Positions 1-5,602 of a DNA stretch of 6,422 nt are shown one piece after another. Source of the stretch: an uncultured Akkermansia sp. (lineage in GTDB: Bacteria > Verrucomicrobiota > Verrucomicrobiia > Verrucomicrobiales > Akkermansiaceae); contig CAJGDB010000097.1 of the NCBI GenBank assembly GCA_904502165.1, forward strand, positions 1-6,422. Direction: 5' to 3'. Positions within the stretch are counted from its first letter, which is position 1. Each line of letters opens with the position of its first letter. Both the position numbers and the translations under genes were made by a program. A model generated the notes under the pieces. The model saw only the letters and a list, made by a program, of their open reading frames with translations, did no database searches and was not told the origin of the DNA.

Positions 1-1
1 C

Positions 2-808
2 TGGAGCATCAGTGCCACCGGATACGAACTGCGCGACCCCACCGGGCGCACCTGCCGGGAGCGAGAAGTGGGAGCCGTGTACGACCGTAAGGTCATGTTC
101 GACCCACCCCGCATCGATGTGCCGGCGGAAGGCAGCCCGGAGGCCTGGCTTCGCAACGAAGTGATGCTCATCTGGAGCGGCATCAAGGATTTAGCCGTGC
201 ACAGCGGCAAATGCGCGCTTATCCACCCATCCCCACACGGCACCTGATACAAAATGCGCCAGATGCGCCTGGCGGCAGAATATTTCCCTGTACCCGCCTG
301 GCAGATGCTGCACCGCGCCCCGGTACAGCTGGCCGGAGAAGTCGTCTGCAAGACCAACGGAGTGGAACCCATGGGCAACGGCCAGATTCTCATGGTCAAC
401 AAAGTCGACCCCACCCGGCTGGATACCAACTACTACCCATGGTTCCTGCAGCAATGCCTCAGCCACGCCACACACGATGTCACCGTCGTCTACGTGAACG
501 GCAAGCTCTTCGCCTACGAAATGCCCCGCGGCGGCAGCACCGACTGCCGCATCGACTCCTTCAACAACGAGTCCCTGTGGCGCCCCTGCGAGCTGACACC
601 TGAGCAGAGCGACTCCATCTGTCGCATGATGCGCCGCACCGGCCTCTCCTTTTCCCGGCTCGACTTCCTCCGCGATGCCGACGGCACCCTCCATTTCCTG
701 GAATTCAACGTGAATGGCCAGTTCGCCTGGCTCGACCTGCACAACGAACGCGGTCTCCTCACCGCCATTGCCCAGGAAATCCTGCGAGTCCACGCCGCCC
801 ACACATAA
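2..808 (+). pseudogene. ATP-grasp ligase (MvdC/MvdD type), 5' end outside window, interrupted by in-frame TGA
   Basis: The frame is already open at base 2 and runs to TAA at 806-808, with a single TGA at 245-247. The part before the TGA (81 codons) resembles the pre-ATP-grasp region of peptide-modifying ligases, with AVYDRKVMFDPP and an acidic helix after it. The part after it could restart at ATG 254 and has ATP-grasp marks counted from that Met: VVCKTNG with nucleotide-binding-type Lys33, RLDF with Asp137, and LEFNVNGQF with Glu150 and Asn152 as metal ligands. Relatives such as MdnC/MvdD make lactone or amide cross-links in peptides; the substrate here is unknown. Around 229-255 the neighbouring +1 frame reads TRHLIQN, which fits the family's segment before the conserved Lys (KMRQMRLA) better than the main frame, so two compensating indels rather than one point mutation may have made the stop. 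No precursor-peptide gene is visible. The family call is fairly sure; the inactivation depends on the sequence being correct. Confidence 0.72.
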
Positions 809-811
809 CGC

Positions 812-851
812 CTTTCGCCTGTCTCGGCGCAGAAAGCGGGGAACTTCCCCG
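812..851 (+). terminator. possible weak terminator after the ATP-grasp gene
   Basis: Two small hairpins follow the stop codon. CTTTCGCC (813-819 region) can pair with GGCGcagAAAG (825-835) through a 3-base bulge, and CGGGG/CCCCG arms at 837-841 and 847-851 enclose AACTT. No T-run follows, so intrinsic termination is doubtful. Confidence 0.25.
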
Positions 852-885
852 ACTCGAAGCCGGATAACTCCCACTTCGTACCTCC

Positions 886-913
886 TAATTCGTAACTCGT
901 AATTCGTAATTGT
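886..913. repeat. heptanucleotide tandem repeat, four units
   Basis: Four 7-base units lie head to tail: TAATTCG, TAACTCG, TAATTCG, TAATTGT. The first three differ at one base and the last is diverged at its end. Heptamer tracts of this type occur in intergenic DNA of several bacteria and give spurious translations such as NYELRIT. I see no gene in 809-915. Confidence 0.7.
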
Positions 914-915
914 AC

Positions 916-1011
916 ATGCTTTACCGCTACCTCCAATTTCTCGGCTACCTCCTGGCCTTCATCCTCCTTTTCGCCGGAGTCCTCTACGGCCTGCTCTGCC
1001 TCTGGAATTAA
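916..1011 (+). CDS. putative 31-residue single-pass membrane protein
   Basis: ATG 916 opens a 31-codon frame ending in TAA 1009-1011. The peptide starts MLYRYLQF and continues as one long hydrophobic stretch (about residues 8-30, LGYLLAFILLFAGVLYG then LLCLW), so it would insert as a single membrane helix with its one Arg on the cytoplasmic side. Codon choice (ctc, ttc, tac, ggc, gcc) matches the GC-rich style of the ATP-grasp gene upstream, which argues against chance. Against it are the short length and the lack of a clear ribosome-binding site: the bases just upstream are the heptamer repeat. TTG 910 is an alternative start adding two residues. It contains no Thr, Ser, Lys, Asp or Glu, so it cannot be a graspetide precursor for the neighbouring ligase. 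Function unknown; a small membrane-stress or toxin-like peptide is conceivable but unsupported. Confidence 0.4.
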   Translation: MLYRYLQFLGYLLAFILLFAGVLYGLLCLWN

Positions 1012-1030
1012 TCAGCAGGAGCTGATTAAT
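1007..1030. repeat. perfect inverted repeat, 10-bp arms, 4-base loop
   Basis: ATTAATCAGC (1007-1016) and GCTGATTAAT (1021-1030) are exact reverse complements around AGGA. The left arm includes the TAA of the small frame. It sits between a plus-strand frame and a minus-strand gene end (1044), as expected of a bidirectional terminator, but it is AT-rich and lacks a T-run, so it may instead be a protein-binding site. Confidence 0.6.
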
Positions 1031-1043
1031 GCATTTCGTGCAA

Positions 1044-1495
1044 TCATTTCCGGGCGGCCTTAAGGTGTTCCTCCTCCGTTTCAGAAAGCATGATGGCATA
1101 TCGGCGTGCATCTTCCGGATAATCCAGGAAATGGGGATGCCGCGGCTCGTGTCACCGGTGAACACACACACGGGCCCTTCAGGAGATATGTTTCACACAT
1201 GGTGCGGGTCCAAGACAGGGGTGCTGAGAACACCGGCGGCGGCTACGTGGTCGAGCGTCTGCCAATGGAAGCCGCCGTTGGTATCGTGGTTGGGGATATC
1301 CGGGTAGCGGCAGCTGGCGCAGCGGTAGCCCAGGGTGCTGCCGTGCAGTTCCTGGATGCTGCCGCTGGGTATGCCTGACCACTCTCCGCTGTCCGCGCGC
1401 ATGAGGGTAATCGGCGTGCGGTGGACGGCTTGCTGGATGCTCATGAGTTCATGGCTGCCGCAGACTGGGCAGGTGAAAATGATATTAGTGATCAT
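1044..1495 (-). pseudogene. small zinc-ribbon protein, apparently broken by TGA and a frameshift
   Basis: The intact first part starts at ATG 1495 and runs 100 codons to TGA at 1193-1195. It carries two CxxC pairs, CPVC (Cys9, Cys12) and CASC (Cys59, Cys62), a zinc-ribbon arrangement. A weak GGAAAG motif lies just upstream and a promoter-like sequence at 1514-1544. Past the TGA the same frame continues with protein-like sequence (NISPEGP, VCVFTGDTSRG) to about 1140. The next frame then carries HPHFLDYPEDARRYAIML and an acidic helix ending at TGA 1044-1046. One added base in the GCCGCGG region near 1137-1143 would join the two as TSRGHPHFLDYP. The simplest reading is an ancestral protein of about 150 residues with two lesions. 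Alternatively the 100-residue product is the functional protein and the rest is remnant. I do not recognise the family beyond the zinc ribbon. Confidence 0.55.
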
Positions 1496-1513
1496 ACGGC
1501 TACTTTCCGAACA

Positions 1514-1544
1514 ATAATATGTAGCAAAACCGCGAGAAAGTCAA
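1514..1544 (-). promoter_or_regulatory. candidate sigma-70-type promoter for the minus-strand zinc-ribbon gene
   Basis: Read on the minus strand, TTGACT (1539-1544) matches the -35 consensus at 5 of 6 bases, and TATTAT (1514-1519) matches -10 at 5 of 6 with a long 19-base spacer; CATATT (1516-1521) gives a 17-base spacer with a poorer match. The distance to ATG 1495 suits a short leader. Confidence 0.45.
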
Positions 1545-1595
1545 CTTCATTTACAGGATGCAGGTTGATTTTTGGGTAAATTGAACACTATCGGC

Positions 1596-1629
1596 TTGCA
1601 TAAGTATGGCGAAAATGCTATTTTTGCAT
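1596..1629. promoter_or_regulatory. possible operator: repeated TTGCAT with inverted ATGC/GCAT
   Basis: TTGCAT occurs at 1596-1601 and again at 1624-1629, 28 bases apart start to start. ATGC at 1615-1618 is inverted relative to GCAT 1626-1629 across a 7-base AT-rich loop. The sites lie directly before the GTG start of a DNA-binding protein, the usual place for autoregulation. TTGAAC (1581-1586) with TATGGC (1605-1610) is a weak promoter candidate for the same gene. All matches are short. Confidence 0.3.
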
Positions 1630-1630
1630 C

Positions 1631-1975
1631 GTGGAAACGCAAGACCAGGCAGAGCTGAAAAAGAACATCAAGATTTGGCTGAAGGCGAACAATTACAGTT
1701 ACGCCTGGCTGGCGGAGCGTTGCTATGTGTCTGAGGCCACGGTGCGGAACTGGATGGCCAAGAAGCTGATTCCGGCCGCGAAGGTGCATATCATCCGCGA
1801 GATGGTGAAGGAGCTGCCGCTGGTGCTACCGGGGCGCGTGCAGGTGGAAGAGGAGACGAAGATAACGCTGAGTCTGGATGCCACTACGCGCGCCGCGCTG
1901 GAGAAGCGCGCCTTTGCCCAGGGCAAGACTCTTTCGGAGTTCCTGGCAGATGAGGTGCCGCGCCTGGGGAATTGA
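1631..1975 (+). CDS. small DNA-binding regulator: helix-turn-helix plus ribbon-helix-helix-like C-terminus
   Basis: This 114-residue protein begins with GTG 1631; a stop at 1601-1603 and the absence of another in-frame start fix it there, although no clear ribosome-binding site precedes it. Residues 12-46 form a helix-turn-helix: YAWLAERCYV as the supporting helix and SEATVRNWMAKK as the recognition helix. Residues 76-110 look like a ribbon-helix-helix: strand TKITLSL, then two helices (TTRAALEKRAFAQ and LSEFLADEVPRL). A Pro-containing linker (62-75) joins the two. It should act in the cytoplasm as a transcriptional regulator; its target is unknown. The kinase gene starts 23 bases downstream on the same strand, so the two are probably co-transcribed, making this protein a candidate partner or substrate of the kinase. 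The domain reading is from pattern; the ribbon-helix-helix part is the less certain half. Confidence 0.75.
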   Translation: METQDQAELKKNIKIWLKANNYSYAWLAERCYVSEATVRNWMAKKLIPAAKVHIIREMVKELPLVLPGRVQVEEETKITLSLDATTRAALEKRAFAQGKTLSEFLADEVPRLGN

Positions 1976-1998
1976 TTTTATACTGACGAGCTATCCGT

Positions 1999-4200
1999 AT
2001 GAATGGTTCTGTGGATGCTTTGCCGCCCGGCGCGCAGCTGGGGCAGTACCGCCTGATAGAGGCCGCCTCGCAGGGCGGTTTCGGCATTTTGTATCGCGCA
2101 TGGGATGAGAAGCTGAACCGCCCGGTAGCGGTGAAGGAATGTTTCCCGGCCTCTATCTGCCGCCGCGACCCGAAGACCGGGGTGGTGCAGCCGCACACGG
2201 AATCGCTGCGTGCGAATTATGAGACTGCCATCAATGATGTGTATGAAGAGGCGCAGACCCTGGCGGGGCTGCACCATGCGCAGGTGGTGCCGGTGTATGA
2301 TATATTCCGCTCGGCAGGGAGTATGTTTTATGTGATGCCCTGGCTGGAGGGCGGCTCCCTGCGCGATAAGATAGCGGCGGAGGAAAACGTGTCCGCAGAA
2401 GAATCGACCCGGTGGTTATTGTCTCTTCTTTCTGCCCTGGAGTACCTGCACAGCCGCCAGATAATCCACCGCGATATCAAGCCGGGCAATATCATGTTCG
2501 ATGCGGACGGCAACCCGGTGCTGGTGGATTTCGGCTCGGCGCTGAACCGCGCCACCAAGGTGGATACCACCACGCAGGGCGAGTTCTCGCCGGTCTATGC
2601 CTCGCCCGAACAGGTAAGCGGCAAGGGGAAAATAGGCCCGTGGACGGATCTGTATTCTCTGGCAGCCACCTGGTATGAGCTGCTGACCGGCAACGCGCCC
2701 GAACCGGCCCAGCAACGCCTGGTCTCAGATGACCAGGCTCCCCTGCCCGCCGGCACCACAGTGCTGGAACAGAGTATCATGCAGAATCTGGCGCTCTCGC
2801 CCGAGGAACGATGCCAGTCTGCCCGCGAGTGGCAGGATTGGCTGCTGCTCGGGGCTGCTCCGGTGGCGGTGGCGCGGCGGCGCCGTTCCCTCCTGTTGTG
2901 GGCTGTGCTTGCGGTGCTGCTGGCGGCCGGCGGGGCATTTCTGCTGGGGCGGCAGCAAGCAGAGCCTGTGCAGGAGGAGGGCGCGGCCCAGGTGAAAGAT
3001 GCTCCGGATAAGCAGGAATTGGTGCTGAGTGATGAGTTTTATGAGAAGGCGTGCTCTCAATTGGGTATACCGAACTTGCTTCAGCGCTATGAGGAGGTGT
3101 TGAACAAAGCGGAGGCATGCCGTGAGAGCTATGCTTCAAAGCTGAAGTCCTTGTACAACGCTGGCGTGGAAGATGCCCGGACGCACGCATTCCGTTCCAG
3201 TCCGAAGAGACGGGGCTTTTCTCTGAAGGAAATGAAAAGTCCGGGCAAAACGGCGATGAACCAGATTAATAGGTTGCTGCAGGACTGGCGGGATGAGATG
3301 GAGGGCTTGCAGTATGAACAACTGCAGATTGTCCGCGCTTTGCAAACTGGTATCAGGGATATTGAGAAGTATTGTACGTGGAATACGGCGGAAGAGCGCA
3401 TGCTGCTGGAGAAAACAGGATTGCGCATGGAGAAGGATTATGCGGACTGTTTGTCGACCCACGCTCTGGAGCAGATACAAAAGGAATTTGAGGAGCAGTG
3501 CATGGAGCAGTACAATTCCCTGAAGTCGCTCTGGTATGCCAGGGCCGAGGAGAATACCAGGAAGTGGGAGACGGAAAAGGCAGAGGCTGATGCCGCTGTT
3601 CTGACGGATGAAATGTATCACCAGATGTCGGAGAAACGAGGGTTTTCCCAGCTTCTGGCCGAGCGCAAGGCGATGGATGAACAAGCGCAGGAGATTGCCC
3701 GGGCGGGTGTCCTCGCTATGGAGAATGAGCTGGCGGCTGTTCGCCAGACTCTGGATGCTGTTGATGCGGATACCGAGGAATCCCCAGGGAAGAAATCATC
3801 GTGGTTGAGGATTGATTTTTACAATCAGTACAGGGACTCGATTTACAAGATACAAAAAGATTATATTGATGGGCGGTTGTATGCTCTGCACCAGAAATAT
3901 TACAAGGTTTTGAAACCCCAGTTGGCGCGATATAGGGCGGATTCTTACCAGAAACCTGATGATGATGAGATGAGTGAGATGGAGAAGCGCATGGAGGCGC
4001 TTTTTCTCGAACGCGCCAAAAAAGAGTATGCTGTGTTCATAGATTCTACACCTTACACGAAGCCGCGCGAGTATTTTATGAAGGAGAGAAAACGCATAGA
4101 GGAGGCAATCCGCTCACAGGTTGATGCCAAGGATGCTGCTTTGCGGAAGCGTGAGCGGGAGATGAAGGCAGAAACTCAAGCCCGCTTACAAAGCGCATGA
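1999..4200 (+). CDS. transmembrane Ser/Thr protein kinase with a duplicated helical extracytoplasmic region
   Basis: ATG 1999 is the first in-frame start after a stop at 1984 and opens a 733-residue protein. Residues 15-285 are a Hanks-type kinase domain with all key residues: glycine loop SQGGFG (24-29), VAVK Lys46, helix-C Glu84, HRDIKPGN (catalytic Asp159, Asn164), DFG Asp177, SPE (202-204) and Asp217. The kinase should therefore be active, phosphorylating Ser/Thr on cytoplasmic proteins. A basic stop-transfer stretch RRRR (293-296) precedes one membrane helix (297-317), so the N-terminal kinase faces the cytoplasm and residues 318-733 face outside. That part has no PASTA, WD40 or other repeat I recognise. 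It is highly charged, probably helical, and made of two diverged copies (about 342-533 and 534-733). All five of its Cys (352, 374, 459, 484, 501) are in the first copy. Codon use turns AT-richer from about 3000. The HTH regulator just upstream is probably in the same operon. Kinase call very sure; sensor ligand unknown. Confidence 0.95.
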   Translation: MNGSVDALPPGAQLGQYRLIEAASQGGFGILYRAWDEKLNRPVAVKECFPASICRRDPKTGVVQPHTESLRANYETAINDVYEEAQTLAGLHHAQVVPVYDIFRSAGSMFYVMPWLEGGSLRDKIAAEENVSAEESTRWLLSLLSALEYLHSRQIIHRDIKPGNIMFDADGNPVLVDFGSALNRATKVDTTTQGEFSPVYASPEQVSGKGKIGPWTDLYSLAATWYELLTGNAPEPAQQRLVSDDQAPLPAGTTVLEQSIMQNLALSPEERCQSAREWQDWLLLGAAPVAVARRRRSLLLWAVLAVLLAAGGAFLLGRQQAEPVQEEGAAQVKDAPDKQELVLSDEFYEKACSQLGIPNLLQRYEEVLNKAEACRESYASKLKSLYNAGVEDARTHAFRSSPKRRGFSLKEMKSPGKTAMNQINRLLQDWRDEMEGLQYEQLQIVRALQTGIRDIEKYCTWNTAEERMLLEKTGLRMEKDYADCLSTHALEQIQKEFEEQCMEQYNSLKSLWYARAEENTRKWETEKAEADAAVLTDEMYHQMSEKRGFSQLLAERKAMDEQAQEIARAGVLAMENELAAVRQTLDAVDADTEESPGKKSSWLRIDFYNQYRDSIYKIQKDYIDGRLYALHQKYYKVLKPQLARYRADSYQKPDDDEMSEMEKRMEALFLERAKKEYAVFIDSTPYTKPREYFMKERKRIEEAIRSQVDAKDAALRKREREMKAETQARLQSA

Positions 4201-4219
4201 AATCCTGAATTACCTGCTT

Positions 4220-4242
4220 GCCAGCACGAAGAATGCTGTGGC
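4220..4242 (+). terminator. possible terminator hairpin after the kinase gene
   Basis: CAGCA (4222-4226) pairs with TGCTG (4234-4238) across a 7-base loop, extended by a C-G pair past a bulged T. It is 20 bases after the kinase stop. No T-run follows directly; the AT-rich palindrome at 4241-4279 comes next and may complete a bidirectional stop between the converging genes. Confidence 0.3.
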
Positions 4243-4279
4243 GTGCAAAATTTCAAGTACAACTTGAAATTTTACACTC
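4241..4279. repeat. 39-bp palindromic repeat, copy 1 (3' side of ATPase gene)
   Basis: A perfect 12-bp inverted repeat (AAAATTTCAAGT at 4247-4258, ACTTGAAATTTT at 4262-4273, loop ACA) is extended by GTG/CAC beyond one mismatch. It matches the copy at 5483-5521 at 36 of 39 positions in direct orientation. It lies between the convergent kinase and ATPase stop codons. Confidence 0.85.
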
Positions 4280-4286
4280 AATCACA

Positions 4287-5471
4287 TTAAGCATTGACTA
4301 CGTTGTACATATTCAAATACGATTCTATCGTTACGCCCTGAACACAGCCCATAGAAGGACCTGCATAGATGAGATGAGGCGGCAGCGCTTCAGGTACCAT
4401 GGCGTCAAACAGGCGCACATTCTTAGTGAGATTAGCATCGTAAGTATGAGTCGATTTAATTTCAACAGGGCGAGGAAGGCGCTGTTCATCAAGAATGAGA
4501 TCTATCTCGAAACCTTTAGTATCCCGGAAAAAGTACAGGTTTGAGCGGCGGCCAGCATTAAACCGGCTCTTCAAGGCCTCAAGCACTACGAGATTTTCAA
4601 ACATGTTTCCGACCAGCGGGTCGCGCCCCATCTGAGCAGGAGTCTCTATGCCCAGCAGGCTGGCGACCAGACCGGGCTCTGTAAAATAAATCTTCGGTGT
4701 CTTAGTCAACCTCTTGCCAAAGTTCCTGTAATAGGGATGCAGGGTAAAGACAATATACGATGCCTCCAGCAGCGTGAGCCATTCCCGTAACGTGGTAGAA
4801 CTCACTCCCACCTCACCGGCCATGGAAGATAAATTGACCACCTGTCCTACACGAGATGCAAGGAGCCTGACGAAAAGCTCAAAATCGCTTAAATTCCGGA
4901 TATTGACCAGTTGCCGTATATCTCTTTCAACGTAACTGCGGAAATAATCGGAATACGCGTTTACCGGGTCAATTTTCTGCACATGCACACGTGGCAAACC
5001 TCCTTGCAACATGTACTCATCGCGGCTCAGCGCTATACCGGCACTCTGCAGCTCGTGTAACGATAAGGGTAATAAATCAACAAAACCTGTACGCCCCGCA
5101 AGGCTCTGTGTCACCTTCTCCTGCAATTCCATCTGGACACTTCCGGTGAGAATATACATACCAGGAGTATCGTTCTCATCAACAATCCCCTGCAGGTAAC
5201 TCAGCAGCTCAGGTGTATTCTGAACTTCGTCAAAAATACACGGAGCCGCATGCAACGCCAGAAAACCTACGGGGTCATCATAAAAGCGCTGCCGCTCATT
5301 ATAATTCTCAAGGCTTACATAATCATACTCCGGATACAGATGCCGCGCGAGCGTCGTCTTACCAGACTGACGAGGTCCGCATATCGTCACGACAGGATAT
5401 GAACGCATCAACTTCTGCAAATGCGGAGTCACATCTCTTTCTATGTATCGTTTCTCTTTCACAGGCAGCAT
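4287..5471 (-). CDS. AAA-family ATPase with C-terminal DUF4143 domain
   Basis: The protein belongs to the widespread AAA_14/DUF4143 ATPases of bacteria and archaea, whose cellular role is not established. Starting at ATG 5471 it has 394 residues, typical of the family, and begins with the usual RYIERDV. The frame is open back to TTG 5504, but that start would lie inside the palindrome, so I prefer ATG 5471, although its ribosome-binding site is weak. Visible motifs are Walker A GPRQSGKTT (32-40), Walker B CIFDEVQ (78-84), sensor-type ILTGS (107-111), then YVERDI (180-185) and a winged-helix-like stretch VGVSSTTLREWL (221-232). The C-terminal DUF4143 part contains FEIDLIL (321-327) and VEIKS (336-340), giving the Asp324, Glu337-x-Lys339 arrangement of PD-(D/E)xK nuclease folds. 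The gene is more AT-rich than the aldolase beside it and is bracketed by two copies of a 39-bp palindrome, which suggests acquisition as a unit. No toxin, antitoxin or transposase accompanies it. Confidence 0.93.
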   Translation of the reverse strand: MLPVKEKRYIERDVTPHLQKLMRSYPVVTICGPRQSGKTTLARHLYPEYDYVSLENYNERQRFYDDPVGFLALHAAPCIFDEVQNTPELLSYLQGIVDENDTPGMYILTGSVQMELQEKVTQSLAGRTGFVDLLPLSLHELQSAGIALSRDEYMLQGGLPRVHVQKIDPVNAYSDYFRSYVERDIRQLVNIRNLSDFELFVRLLASRVGQVVNLSSMAGEVGVSSTTLREWLTLLEASYIVFTLHPYYRNFGKRLTKTPKIYFTEPGLVASLLGIETPAQMGRDPLVGNMFENLVVLEALKSRFNAGRRSNLYFFRDTKGFEIDLILDEQRLPRPVEIKSTHTYDANLTKNVRLFDAMVPEALPPHLIYAGPSMGCVQGVTIESYLNMYNVVNA

Positions 5472-5482
5472 CTTAACACAAA

Positions 5483-5521
5483 GCGTGTAAAATTTCAAGT
5501 ACAACTTGAAATTTCACACGC
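5483..5521. repeat. 39-bp palindromic repeat, copy 2 (5' side of ATPase gene)
   Basis: Arms of 19 bases (5482-5500 and 5504-5522) around loop ACA are complementary except at one position. The differences from copy 1 are at repeat positions 6, 33 and 38. The hairpin would lie in the ATPase leader, ending about 10 bases before the preferred ATG. Confidence 0.85.
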
Positions 5522-5547
5522 TGAAATATAACCAATTGATTACAAAT

Positions 5548-5578
5548 GCGCCGCACCGGCACAAGACCGATGCGGCGC
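5548..5578 (-). terminator. GC-rich hairpin terminator after the aldolase gene
   Basis: GCGCCGCA (5548-5555) pairs exactly with TGCGGCGC (5571-5578). After a C-A mismatch, CGG pairs with CCG (5557-5559, 5567-5569), leaving a 7-base loop. On the minus strand it begins 24 bases after the aldolase TAA and is followed by ATTTGTAAT, a short T-containing tail. It would separate aldolase from ATPase transcription. Confidence 0.6.
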
Positions 5579-5602
5579 GCGATATCTGACGCAAAAGAGC
5601 GA

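Noticed and set aside
191..874. Long minus-strand frame of 227 codons opposite the ATP-grasp gene
   Set aside because: It mirrors the GC-rich codons of the plus-strand gene, has low-complexity Ala/Gly/Val-rich composition and no recognisable motif, while the plus strand has clear ATP-grasp motifs.
2..1011. Graspetide (microviridin-like) biosynthetic cluster
   Set aside because: Only one damaged ATP-grasp gene is visible, the small peptide at 916 lacks Thr, Ser, Lys, Asp and Glu, and there is no second ligase, acetyltransferase or transporter.
245..1195. TGA read as an amino acid (alternative code or selenocysteine) to explain the stops at 245 and 1193
   Set aside because: The regulator and kinase genes end normally with TGA, Trp is written TGG throughout, and the frames near both TGAs are also shifted, which recoding would not explain.
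1106..1378. Plus-strand frame of 90 codons
   Set aside because: Ala/Val/Gly-rich shadow of the minus-strand zinc-ribbon gene, without motifs.
4218..4544. Plus-strand frame of 108 codons downstream of the kinase
   Set aside because: Runs through the palindrome and antisense to the well-supported ATPase gene; no protein-like features.
4241..5521. Insertion sequence or CRISPR remnant formed by the two palindromes
   Set aside because: No transposase is encoded, no target-site duplication is seen outside the repeats, and two copies 1.2 kb apart around a gene do not make a CRISPR array.
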